The notes: generated by a model from the letters alone, not told the origin. A stretch of DNA of 64,000 nucleotides from Hartmannibacter diazotrophicus (GCF_900231165.1 NZ_LT960614.1:186001-250000); one strand, 5' to 3'. Shown: positions 1 through 6,875, counted from the stretch's first letter. Translations and numbers: made by a program.

Positions 1-156
1 GCCCCTATGCTGGCTCAACCGCTTCCAAAGTGTCGTCCGCGATTTCTCAGTCAGCGCATGAGTGCCGACACGAGTGACGCGATGGGCTGCTGGATCAACA
101 GTGTGGAACTCCCCCGGCTCGAAGAAGAAGTAGACGCCCCGTTCAGGCCACTCCAT
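1..156 (-). CDS. GIY-YIG-like nuclease-fold hypothetical protein (partial, cut by left edge)
   Basis: Reading the minus strand from the ATG at 156 gives 52 open codons that run off position 1. The residues GVYFFFEPGE (7-16), then RVGTHALTE and TTLWKRLSQHRG, match the start of a family of hypothetical proteins with a GIY-YIG-type fold, in which GVY and RVGT stand for the GIY and YIG strands. That assignment is from memory of the family. A purine-rich stretch lies directly before the ATG with poor spacing, so an upstream TTG start is possible. The gene points out of the window and diverges from the lipoprotein gene. The role is unknown; such genes are often found on mobile islands. Confidence 0.6.
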   Translation of the reverse strand, partial: MEWPERGVYFFFEPGEFHTVDPAAHRVTRVGTHALTEKSRTTLWKRLSQHRG

Positions 157-269
157 CCTCCCATGACACTCTCCCAAGCGCCGTCGCCCTAAAGAAGCTC
201 TGAGGAACTTTCAATGGACAGCCATAGGTTAGGTAGCCATGATGGTGCACAGTCTTGGAGAGCGCCGCT

Positions 270-686
270 ATGGCTCGATATATCGTCCTGTCCGCACTAC
301 TGCTGAGCGCTTGTGCAAATCACCCGATTGACTGCGCAATGGGCTTTGCATGGTACGACTGCAAGCCAGGGACGCCGGGATATGCAAATCTCCAGCAGCA
401 GCAAATGTCCCGGCAATCGGCATTGGCGGCTGTGGAGCGTCAGAACGATGAAAGGTGCCGCTCATGGGGAGCCAAGAAGGGAACCCCCGAGTACGTTCAG
501 TGCCGGGAGAGGCTGTTTTCTCAGGCAGCCCAAGCGGACGCCCAAAGGCGCCAAGCAATTACGAACATCCTGTTGAGCCGGCGAAGCGCACCGCCTCCAG
601 CCGCCCCAGAGGTGCAAGCGCCCAATCGTCCGGTCAGTTGCACTACGTTCCGCAACGGAAATGCGATGAATACGACCTGCTACTGA
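270..686 (+). CDS. Small secreted lipoprotein, function unknown
   Basis: The ATG at 270 has GGAG nine bases upstream and gives 138 aa. The first 17 residues form a lipoprotein signal peptide: Arg at position 3, a hydrophobic run, then the lipobox LSAC. The mature part holds several Cys, a Gln-rich charged segment (about 50-110) and a Pro/Ala-rich stretch. I recognise no enzymatic domain. It probably sits in the cell envelope. An in-frame TTG at 255 would put the signal further in and is less likely. The gene is on the integrated element, with no close partner; the next gene starts 300 bases away. Confidence 0.6.
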   Translation: MARYIVLSALLLSACANHPIDCAMGFAWYDCKPGTPGYANLQQQQMSRQSALAAVERQNDERCRSWGAKKGTPEYVQCRERLFSQAAQADAQRRQAITNILLSRRSAPPPAAPEVQAPNRPVSCTTFRNGNAMNTTCY

Positions 687-874
687 AAAATTGCCGAAAA
701 ATCTGAAATGGCACCCTCGACGGGGCGAAGGCACGAACACCCCCCGCGCCCCCGTGCGGCACCATAAGGCCCCTGCGAAGACAAGGCCGCCTGACAATGC
801 AGGGCCGTCCTCCCGCCTGCCTACCCCGTCCACCAGCACACCCGCGCGTCACCAGTCGCACATGACCTTGCCCG

Positions 875-962
875 TGTGAGACCGCGAAGATGGCGCGAAA
901 GTCGTCTCACATAAATAGTCTCTTGACGATTTCAGTCGATGTCTCGCATAATGGTCTCACAT
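875..962. repeat. Four copies of a GTCTCACAT motif around the resolvase promoter
   Basis: GTCTCACAT occurs at 904-912 and 954-962. A one-mismatch copy (GTCTCGCAT) lies at 941-949 and an inverted copy (TGTGAGAC) at 875-882. The third copy overlaps the -10 hexamer of the putative promoter. This arrangement is what operators or resolvase-binding sites look like. Which protein binds is inference. Confidence 0.6.
923..952 (+). promoter_or_regulatory. Probable sigma-70 promoter of the resolvase gene
   Basis: TTGACG (923-928) and CATAAT (947-952) are separated by 18 bases and lie 34 bases before the ATG of the resolvase. Both hexamers match the consensus in five of six positions. The -10 overlaps one of the GTCTC repeats, so the bound protein should block polymerase. 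The rest of the interval 687-985 shows nothing else I can support. Confidence 0.5.
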
Positions 963-985
963 GAGCCACTTGGGAGACCCGCGCC

Positions 986-1588
986 ATGACCAGTCACACA
1001 CTCGTCGGCTATGCCCGAACATCGACCACCGACCAGAAGGCGGGCCTTGAGGCCCAGCTACGGGACCTTGAGGCCGCCGGCTGCACAAAGCTCTTTCAGG
1101 AGGAACTATCGTCCGTCGCCAGCAAGCGGCCCCAGCTTGACGCTGTGCTGGAGTGGGTGAGGAAGGGAGACACCCTCGTCGTCACCAAGCTCGACCGTCT
1201 GGCCCGCTCGGTGGCCGATCTGGTGGCCATTACGGAGGCCCTTAGAAAGAAGGACGTTGCCCTCAAGGTGCTCGCCATGAACCTCGATACGTCCACGCCT
1301 ACGGGCAAGCTGATGCTGAACCTGCTCGGGTCCATCGCGGAGTTCGAGCGGGAACTGATGCTGGAGCGGCAGCGGGAGGGCATTGCCAAGGCGAAGGCTG
1401 ACGGGAAGTACGCTGGACGGCAGCCCACGGCGCGGAGGAGGGCCGAGGACGTGTTGCGGTTGAGGGCGGAAGGGAAGTCCGCCAACGACATCAAGGATGC
1501 CCTCAAGATCAGCCGTGCGAGCGTCTTCCGGATCCTCGCGGAGGCGGGTGATGAAGGAGCCGCAGCTAGGACGGGAGCCGACCGATGA
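986..1588 (+). CDS. Serine recombinase (resolvase/invertase family)
   Basis: This is a 200-aa small serine recombinase. The N-terminal catalytic domain (1-140) has the Y-A-R-T-S motif with the nucleophilic Ser13 and Arg11, and the KLDRLARS helix that carries the second arginine pair. Residues 118-135 (EFERELMLERQREG) form the dimer helix E. A GRQPT linker leads to a C-terminal HTH (about 150-190). Length and domain order are those of TnpR/Hin-type enzymes. Such proteins resolve cointegrates or invert DNA. No transposase gene accompanies it here, so it may serve dimer resolution or inversion on the integrated element. Its stop overlaps the ATG of a microprotein (ATGA). Confidence 0.9.
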   Translation: MTSHTLVGYARTSTTDQKAGLEAQLRDLEAAGCTKLFQEELSSVASKRPQLDAVLEWVRKGDTLVVTKLDRLARSVADLVAITEALRKKDVALKVLAMNLDTSTPTGKLMLNLLGSIAEFERELMLERQREGIAKAKADGKYAGRQPTARRRAEDVLRLRAEGKSANDIKDALKISRASVFRILAEAGDEGAAARTGADR

Positions 1589-1674
1589 CCATGCTCGCAT
1601 TGATCTTCTTGGGGCTCTACGCGGCGGCCTCGCTCTACTCCTTGTACCGCAGTTGGTTCCGACCCCGGCTTTGA
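1585..1674 (+). CDS. 29-aa single-pass membrane microprotein
   Basis: The ATG at 1585 overlaps the resolvase stop as ATGA, and its own stop overlaps a further ATG as TGATG. The product begins MTMLALIFLGLYAAASLYSL and ends in a basic tail (YRSWFRPRL). It is thus one hydrophobic helix of about 18 residues followed by positive charges, which predicts an inside C-terminus. Translational coupling to the resolvase is seen directly. Function is unknown; holin-like or membrane-tether roles are guesses. It is too short for homology alone to support it. Confidence 0.5.
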   Translation: MTMLALIFLGLYAAASLYSLYRSWFRPRL

Positions 1675-1692
1675 TGGGTCGGGCCGCATTTG

Positions 1693-1711
1693 CCCCTCAG
1701 TCTAGGAACAA
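1693..1711 (+). repeat. 19-nt dispersed repeat, copy 1
   Basis: CCCCTCAGTCTAGGAACAA here matches copy 2 at 2986-3004 in 18 of 19 positions. Both copies lie just after the end of one gene and before the next. It contains AGGA, which might serve as a ribosome binding site for the degraded Bro-N frame. Role unknown. Confidence 0.6.
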
Positions 1712-2231
1712 CACTCCACGACCGACCTCACGACCTTCAATTTCGGCCCCCTCAACATCCGCGTGGTGACCCTCGACGGTGCCCCGTGGTTCGTCTCCGG
1801 TGATGTCTGCAAGGCCCTCGACCTCACACCGCACCCGAGTGGTGGATACACGAACCACTTCAAACGGCTGGCGGATAACGAGAAGACGACCCTCACGAAA
1901 TCCACCATTCAGAGTGTGGGATTGAATTTGCCGAACCGCTTTGTCGCGGTCTCCGAGAGCGGCCTCTACAAGCTGATCATGCGCTCCGACAAACCCGAGG
2001 CCCGCGACTTCCAGAACTGGGTCACCCGCGTGGTCCTCCCGGCGGTCCAGTCGCGTCTGGCGACGCTGCAAGGATGGCGGCTACATCCACGGGGAGGAGC
2101 ACGTCGTCTCCGGGGCCATGTCCGAGGACCGGACATCTGCGACTGGGTTTAGGAAGGACGCCGCCCATATCGGAGAAGTTGCGCCTCATCCCGGGGCGGA
2201 CGTACCGTACCACCGACGCCCATGTCCCTGA
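1706..2231 (+). pseudogene. Bro-N domain phage antirepressor, frameshifted
   Basis: The Bro-N fold is plain: residues TTFNFGPLNIRVVTLDG then APWFVSGDVCKALDL, followed by SESGLYKLIMRSDKP and FQNWVTRVVLPAV. Two things are broken. First, similarity begins upstream of the first usable GTG (1763), and the frame there has no ATG, GTG or TTG after a stop at 1703-1705. Second, the natural continuation KDGGYIHGEEHVVSG lies in another frame from 2070, so a +1 shift near 2066-2072 is needed; this frame stops at 2229-2231. Bro-N proteins act in phage as antirepressors or regulators. As it stands only an N-terminal fragment (1763-2152) could be made. Either it is decaying or there are base errors. Confidence 0.7.
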
Positions 2232-2259
2232 GATCGGCAACACAGGAGTAGCCCAACCA

Positions 2260-2490
2260 ATGGTCCAGACCGCCGACGCCCCCGCCTACGCCATCATCCC
2301 CGGAACCCCGCTAGGAGACGCGCTACTGGCCTACCAGCGGGCCGCCCTACCGGCGCTCATTGAGGCTGCCCTACGGGGCATCGACGATGTCACCACCGAC
2401 CCCTCCACCGACGAGCGCATGGCGTGGGCAGTCTCGGAAGCCAGCCGCTTGGCATTCGACGCCGTCACGCAAGACCTGCCGCTAGTCTAG
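2260..2490 (+). CDS. Hypothetical 76-aa protein
   Basis: The ATG at 2260 has AGGAG twelve bases upstream. The product is acidic and Ala-rich, with a predicted helical core (LLAYQRAALPALIEAALRGIDD, about 28-50). A longer open frame exists upstream but would run through the remains of the Bro-N gene in a different frame, so I prefer this start. I do not recognise a family. It is carried on the integrated element between the antirepressor remnant and an untranslated stretch with two palindromes. Confidence 0.45.
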   Translation: MVQTADAPAYAIIPGTPLGDALLAYQRAALPALIEAALRGIDDVTTDPSTDERMAWAVSEASRLAFDAVTQDLPLV

Positions 2491-2498
2491 CCCATAAG

Positions 2499-2514
2499 GT
2501 CCCACAAGCGGGAC
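2499..2514. repeat. GTCCC-N6-GGGAC palindrome, copy 1
   Basis: GTCCCACAAGCGGGAC is a 5-bp inverted repeat with a 6-base centre. A second copy with two changed centre bases lies at 2587-2602, 88 bases away. Together they look like paired protein-binding sites, either operators for the downstream gene or a partition-type site for the ParB-like protein. Which one is inference. Confidence 0.5.
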
Positions 2515-2586
2515 GGTGCTGGGCATGCCATGCCACTGAACCGCCACGCCTTCTATGATGCAGGGGCAATGAACGGGACCAAGACC

Positions 2587-2602
2587 GTCCCACAGACGGG
2601 AC
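2587..2602. repeat. GTCCC-N6-GGGAC palindrome, copy 2
   Basis: GTCCCACAGACGGGAC lies 25 bases upstream of the putative -35 at 2628. See copy 1 at 2499-2514. A further GGGAC at 2575-2579 can pair with its left arm. An A-rich tract (about 2609-2620) follows. Confidence 0.5.
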
Positions 2603-2627
2603 AAATACGTTTAAAAACAACGACTTA

Positions 2628-2656
2628 TTGACATTTGGTGCTCGCAGCACTACCCT
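2628..2656 (+). promoter_or_regulatory. Putative promoter of the 89-aa gene
   Basis: A perfect TTGACA (2628-2633) is followed after 17 bases by TACCCT (2651-2656), a weak -10. The start codon of the next gene is 43 bases downstream. The weak -10 suggests an activator or low activity. Confidence 0.4.
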
Positions 2657-2699
2657 CCTCCCCTGTCACCAAACGACAGAGATATTGAGGGAGTAGAGT

Positions 2700-2969
2700 A
2701 TGACCGAGAGCATCAAGCCACCCGTGCCGGCCGCCCATCACCGGGTCTTTGACCGGCTGCTGATTGCGGGCGAGTACATCGCATGTGCCGCGAGAGCCGT
2801 GGGAACTGGCCACGATCCGTCAGACGAACTGCACGCCCGGCAGCCCATGCGGTGGGCCTATGGGGCGCTCCACGAGGCCCTTGAACTGACCCAGCCGGGG
2901 GCCGAGGGGGAGGCCGCCAGATTGCGGGCGGAGAACGAGGAATTGCGGGCTTTAGCTGGGGTGGAATGA
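2700..2969 (+). CDS. Hypothetical 89-aa protein with C-terminal coiled coil
   Basis: The ATG at 2700 follows GAGGGAG, a good ribosome binding site. Residues 10-70 are a mixed Ala/His-rich helix region. Residues 70-88 (EAARLRAENEELRAL) have a heptad pattern typical of a short coiled coil, so the protein is probably a dimer or binds a partner by that tail. I know no named family. Proteins of this size and tail are common among phage and island accessory genes. Confidence 0.55.
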   Translation: MTESIKPPVPAAHHRVFDRLLIAGEYIACAARAVGTGHDPSDELHARQPMRWAYGALHEALELTQPGAEGEAARLRAENEELRALAGVE

Positions 2970-2985
2970 CCCCGGAGCCGAACTA

Positions 2986-3004
2986 CCCCTTAGTCTAGGA
3001 ACAA
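2986..3004 (+). repeat. 19-nt dispersed repeat, copy 2
   Basis: CCCCTTAGTCTAGGAACAA, one mismatch from copy 1 at 1693-1711. It lies 16 bases after the stop of the 89-aa gene. The shorter core TAGTCTAG also covers the stop of the 76-aa gene at 2483-2490. Confidence 0.6.
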
Positions 3005-3100
3005 TCCTTCTCTCCCACGTGCCCGGAACGATCAGTTTTCGGGAGGATGTACGGAGAGAGCGGACATCCATCACCACCATCATCATCATCAGGCATCACC

Positions 3101-3134
3101 GGGCCTCGTCAGGAAACATCTGGCGGGGCCTTTT
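3101..3134 (+). terminator. Rho-independent terminator or attenuator hairpin
   Basis: An 11-bp stem (3102-3112 with 3120-3130, two or more G-T pairs) closes a 7-base loop and is followed by TTTT at 3131-3134. It ends transcription from the 89-aa gene or acts as a leader attenuator for the genes starting at 3190. A run of CAT/CAC triplets lies just upstream at 3069-3089. Confidence 0.6.
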
Positions 3135-3189
3135 GCATGGCCAGCGGCACATCCCAGCCGCATCCAACAAAGCAGCAGATAGGAGCACC

Positions 3190-3624
3190 ATGAACGAGAA
3201 GACTGAAATGAGGAACACGGGAGAGCGAGAGGTTGTTCGCGTCCCCCTGAGGCCCGGAGAGGATCGTCACGCGACCATCTATCGGGAGGACTATGAGCGA
3301 CTGCTACGGAACGGCGTAGGGACGCACTGGTTCGTGTCCAAGGCCGGTGGCCGGGAGTATGTCAGGGCGTATTGCCGGGGCGCCACGGGAGACCAGATCA
3401 CGGTCGCAAGGGCTGTGCTCGGTGTCGGGCGTAGGGCCAACGTGTCCTATGTCACCAAGGACCGCACAGACCTCCGCAGGGGGAACCTGAGGGCTGTGAA
3501 GGGCAACGGAAGGAGGAACGATACGGCGCTGTGCAGGGCCTCACTGGACGGGGCCGTGAAGGTGCCAAAGAGGGGCGCTATGGGGGCCATGGGCGGGCAA
3601 GAGAGAGTGGAGGCGCTCCGGTGA
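3190..3624 (+). CDS. Degenerate HNH-type (AP2/HNH-like) homing-endonuclease-family protein
   Basis: The ATG at 3190 follows AGGAGC and gives 144 aa. The middle part ITVARAVLG... then VSYVTKDRTDLRRGNLRAV lines up with phage HNH proteins, whose usual motif is VDHINGDxxDNRxxNLR. Here the first His of that motif is replaced by Tyr, while the D..L..NLR strand remains. It probably binds DNA but may not cut. The stop overlaps the GTG start of the ParB-like gene (GTGA), so the two are translated together. A reading frame open further upstream crosses the terminator hairpin and is not likely coding. Confidence 0.55.
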   Translation: MNEKTEMRNTGEREVVRVPLRPGEDRHATIYREDYERLLRNGVGTHWFVSKAGGREYVRAYCRGATGDQITVARAVLGVGRRANVSYVTKDRTDLRRGNLRAVKGNGRRNDTALCRASLDGAVKVPKRGAMGAMGGQERVEALR

Positions 3625-4553
3625 GGGACGCAGGAAGCAAGCGCCAGAAGGCCCTCCAGAGGCTCAGAAAGGCGGCCTTAGGGCGAAGCCGGGAGGACAG
3701 GCCATCAGCGGTCTTTCTCCAAGAGATCACGGTCTGTCCGGAAGTGTTCCAGCCGAGGGTGCTGGGCAGTGAGAACGGCCTGGACGACAAGCACATTGAG
3801 GCGCTGGTAGCGGCACTGGAGAGCAAGCCGGCGAACGCCCGGGAACTCGACCCGATCACCGTCTTCGCCGTGGGCAAGCGGTTCTATGTCATCGACGGAC
3901 ACCACCGCCACGCAGCGTATGCACAGGCAGGAGTGATCGGCACAGTCCCCGTCGTCCACTTCGATGGCAGCTTTGAGGAGGCCCTTAGCGAGCCGCTGAG
4001 GATCAATGGCAAGGTGCACCTCAACATGTCCCGAGAGGCGCGTAACGGGGCCGCTTGGAGGCTCGTGGTGGAGGGCATTCGGGGCGACGGGCCGAAGCTG
4101 AGTGTGCCGAAGATTGCCGAGATTGCGGGTCTGAGCCCCCGAACAATCGACCGCATGAGGGCGCTGTGCCGGGAATTGATGGCAGACGAGGAGGATGGAG
4201 GAGAGGAGGAGAGCACAGGCGAGGGGTCAATGGGCAGCGTCTTTCGGCACCTTGAGGAGGTCTGGGAGGACCACAGGGCGGCATTACGGGCCGCGAGAGG
4301 TGGTGAAGCCGGGCCGGGAGACGGGGATTGGATCGAGGCAACGGCAGATAAGTGGTCAGATGATCTTGGCAGAGCATTCGGCCACCAAGGGCACAAGCAC
4401 CCTGGCATCTTCGGTCGGGCCGTCCTGAGGTACTTGGGAGACCATAACTTCAAGCGGATGACTGAGGAGGTGGGGTTCGTTGAGATGGACCCCGAGGAGC
4501 ACGAAAGGTTCCTCGAATGGCAGAACAAGCACGCCACCCTTACGGGTCACTAA
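3621..4553 (+). CDS. ParB/Sulfiredoxin-fold nuclease-domain protein with HTH
   Basis: From the GTG at 3621 the product has 310 aa. A ParB N-terminal domain (about 30-120) carries VIDGHHRHAAY with the GHHR motif at 93-96. A helix-turn-helix follows at about 160-182 (SVPKIAEIAGLSPRTIDRM). An acidic linker with runs of Glu (190-205) leads to a C-terminal part without known features. ParB-family proteins bind centromere-like sites and hydrolyse CTP; phage and plasmid relatives act in transcription or DNA cleavage. No ParA ATPase is next to it, so partition is unproven. The GTG overlaps the previous stop, and GGAG lies upstream. Confidence 0.75.
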   Translation: MRDAGSKRQKALQRLRKAALGRSREDRPSAVFLQEITVCPEVFQPRVLGSENGLDDKHIEALVAALESKPANARELDPITVFAVGKRFYVIDGHHRHAAYAQAGVIGTVPVVHFDGSFEEALSEPLRINGKVHLNMSREARNGAAWRLVVEGIRGDGPKLSVPKIAEIAGLSPRTIDRMRALCRELMADEEDGGEEESTGEGSMGSVFRHLEEVWEDHRAALRAARGGEAGPGDGDWIEATADKWSDDLGRAFGHQGHKHPGIFGRAVLRYLGDHNFKRMTEEVGFVEMDPEEHERFLEWQNKHATLTGH

Positions 4554-4626
4554 TGGCGCGATGAACCACGCCAATGGCGCGATTTGCTGTCGCGCAAACT
4601 TCAACTGAAAACAGGAAACACCAGAC

Positions 4627-5121
4627 ATGAATGACAATGAAATGCGCGGGGTGATCCTCGTGCACACGGACGGCTCGTGCGCGGGCAACCCCGGTCCCGG
4701 AGGATGGGCAGCGGAACTCGAATGGTACGACAAGGATGAAAACCCCACCGGACGCAAGATCACCCTTTCCGGGAGAGCCGAGCGGACCACGAGCAACCGG
4801 ATGGAAATGACAGCCGCCATTGAAGCCCTCAAAGCGATCCCCGAGGGAAGCCGCGTGGAGATCGTGAGCGACAGCCAAATCCTCATCAATGGGATGAAAG
4901 AGTGGGTCCAAGGCTGGATAGGCCGGGGTTGGCTCAAGTCCAACAATAAGCCGGTGGAAAACGTGGACCTATGGAAGCAGCTTGTCGCCCTTGCGGAGTT
5001 ACGCGACGTGCGCTGGTTCTGGATCAAGGGACACGATGGCGACGAGGCCAACGAACGGGTCGACAGGCTGGCCCACGAGGAGGCGCAGCGCTTCGCTACT
5101 CTCGGTCAGGCTCTGGGATAG
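4627..5121 (+). CDS. rnhA: Ribonuclease HI (element-borne)
   Basis: A 164-aa RNase HI that cleaves RNA in RNA-DNA hybrids. All the metal-binding acidic residues are present: Asp15 (HTDGSC), Glu60 (NRMEMTA), Asp82 (VSDSQ) and Asp146 (ANERVDRLA), with the catalytic-loop His136 (KGHDGDEANE). The GNPGPGGW loop is intact. It lies on the integrated element, tail to tail with the integrase, and their coding ends overlap by 26 bases. It is likely an accessory copy that helps element replication or integration, not the housekeeping gene; that is inference. Confidence 0.9.
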   Translation: MNDNEMRGVILVHTDGSCAGNPGPGGWAAELEWYDKDENPTGRKITLSGRAERTTSNRMEMTAAIEALKAIPEGSRVEIVSDSQILINGMKEWVQGWIGRGWLKSNNKPVENVDLWKQLVALAELRDVRWFWIKGHDGDEANERVDRLAHEEAQRFATLGQALG

Positions 5122-6769
5122 GGATTTTCGCAACCGCTGCCGCCAGCACGTCCAGCTTGAAATGGCGGTAGCGGTGCGCCTCGCCCCTGGCCTTGTGTCC
5201 CTGAATGGCGTCCGCAACGCTGTCCTTAATGTCGACTTCAACGGCGACCGACTTGAACCAGTGACGAAGAGCGTGGTTCGGCGCTTTGCGGGGGTCGGTG
5301 AAACCCTGTTCCCGGATCCAACTGCTCAACTGGTTTGCTGCGCTGCTACTGGCGTGCCGTCTGCCGGGAGCGCCGGAGGTCCTCCGGTAGAACAACGGCC
5401 CATTGCCCTTGGCTTTCACGAACTCAAGAAAGCCCTCTTTGATGAGGGCAGGGTGGATAGGAACGTCTCGTTCGCTACCGATGTTTTTCAAGCTCCCGCC
5501 ATCTTCTGCTGGTGCGATACGCAGGACGGGAATGCCATCAATCATCGTGACCCGATTTCCCCAGAGCTGTGCCAGTTCGCCGATACGTGCCCCCGTGCAG
5601 GCCGCAAGCCATGGAAGCCAGCGCCGCGTAGCTCTCGTCTCATTCCGAGCCAGATTGAGAAGTGCGCGAACTTCGGCGGTTTCATAGGGTAGCTTCGACG
5701 TGCCCGCCTTCGCTCTCCCGGCCGCCTTCACGCCAAGAGCGGGGTTTGAGGGGAGCAATCTATTGTCGACAGCATATGAGAAAATTGCGCCCGCCATTCC
5801 AAGGTATGTGCCGTTGATGGATTTGACGGTTAGGCCCCGCGCGACGATTTTGTCCTTCCAACCAATGATATCGTCCGGGGAAATGAGACGAATATCGCCT
5901 GCCCGGTCCCCAAGGTGCTCCTTTAGGCTGCCCAGAGGCCGGCCCTTCCATGTGGAAATTGTGCTCGCCGCGGGCTTTGTCTCGGCCTTCCACCTCTCGA
6001 ACAGGACATCGATGGAAACGGCTTCGGCCGGAGCTTCGAATTTTGGGAAACGATCAGCTTTCGGGTCGGGAGAATAGTCACCCACGGCATTGCGCTTGAG
6101 ATGCCAAGCCGCGTCCGTCGCAGCGGACCCAACATGAAGCAGCAGGCGTGTGCGGGTTTCGGCATCCACCAGCAGGCCATGCTTGTTCAAAACCCAACCA
6201 ACGAGCCAGCCAAAGCGCCTTTCCATGCCCGAGAGATCAGATGAGCGGGGTAGCGCATCAATGCCGGCTGTGAGACCGGGGCCAAATTTTTGTTCAGCCG
6301 CTGCAATTGTGTCCACACCGTCCGGTGTCGCCGGCGGTGCGATGAGTAGACGGCCCTCGCTGACAGCCCTGTTGAAGGCTTTGAATGCGGCCCATTGATC
6401 CGACGAGCCTGGGTTTTCCGCGAAGCGCTCCACATAGAGGCTGTAGACTTCTCCTGAGAGAGCAACAATCTGCTTGTGGGTCAGGCCAACGGGCCCATTG
6501 CGAAATGCCGCATACTGCTTCTCTACCTGCGCTTTTGCCGCCGCATAGCGGTGACTGATCGCAGAAGGATCGCGCGTTCTCAGGCTGAATTTCAGGAATT
6601 CGCCAGCCGTGGCGGCCACGCTGAAAGCGGGCTGGCCAACGATTGCCGGTAGCTCCAAATGGATGATTTTTCCTCGGATACGCTCTTTCAAATCGGCGGG
6701 AACGCGCTCCCGGAACTGAGCAGACGAGGAATTTTCGCGAGTGGTAGGTCTCGCCATTCTCAACACCAT
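5096..6769 (-). CDS. Tyrosine-type site-specific integrase
   Basis: A 557-aa integrase of the tyrosine recombinase family. The catalytic set is visible: Arg395 (CTGARIGE), His499 and Arg502 (HALRH), His525 (GHKARGE) and the nucleophile Tyr534 (AHRY). The long N-terminal part (1-250) resembles the large integrases that carry an extra DUF6538-like head, and the core-binding domain covers about 250-350. The start is at 6769, or the ATG four codons later. It reads away from the tRNA-Leu gene 75 bases away, the usual arrangement for an element integrated into that tRNA. Confidence 0.93.
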   Translation of the reverse strand: MVLRMARPTTRENSSSAQFRERVPADLKERIRGKIIHLELPAIVGQPAFSVAATAGEFLKFSLRTRDPSAISHRYAAAKAQVEKQYAAFRNGPVGLTHKQIVALSGEVYSLYVERFAENPGSSDQWAAFKAFNRAVSEGRLLIAPPATPDGVDTIAAAEQKFGPGLTAGIDALPRSSDLSGMERRFGWLVGWVLNKHGLLVDAETRTRLLLHVGSAATDAAWHLKRNAVGDYSPDPKADRFPKFEAPAEAVSIDVLFERWKAETKPAASTISTWKGRPLGSLKEHLGDRAGDIRLISPDDIIGWKDKIVARGLTVKSINGTYLGMAGAIFSYAVDNRLLPSNPALGVKAAGRAKAGTSKLPYETAEVRALLNLARNETRATRRWLPWLAACTGARIGELAQLWGNRVTMIDGIPVLRIAPAEDGGSLKNIGSERDVPIHPALIKEGFLEFVKAKGNGPLFYRRTSGAPGRRHASSSAANQLSSWIREQGFTDPRKAPNHALRHWFKSVAVEVDIKDSVADAIQGHKARGEAHRYRHFKLDVLAAAVAKIPIPEPDRE

Positions 6770-6844
6770 GTGACCCGCCCCTGTGACCCAGTGGAGCGGC
6801 CAAAAACTCAGGACTATAGGAAAATCAACGTGTTAAGAAGGGAT

Positions 6845-6875
6845 TGGTGCCCAGAAGAGGACTCGAACCTCCACA
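6845..6875. other. Probable attachment site (3' end of tRNA-Leu)
   Basis: The integrase gene abuts the CCA end of the tRNA, so the crossover core should lie in the last 20-30 bases of the tRNA. I looked for a second copy of this segment at the left and found none in the window, so the other end of the element lies before position 1. Confidence 0.5.

Noticed and set aside
7-192. Open frame of 61 codons on the plus strand at the left edge
   Set aside because: It is the shadow of the GIY-YIG-like gene on the other strand, whose protein similarity is clear.
3069-3134. Seven consecutive His codons (CAT/CAC) followed by a terminator, like a histidine leader attenuator
   Set aside because: No start codon exists in that frame after the stop at 2991-2993, and the downstream gene is an HNH-like protein, not a his gene. 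It is probably a simple CAT/ATC repeat. The hairpin itself is reported as a terminator.
3531-3620. An upstream ATG start for the ParB-like protein
   Set aside because: It would overlap the HNH-like gene by 94 bases and add Gly/Arg-rich residues without similarity. The GTG at 3621 gives a typical stop-start overlap.
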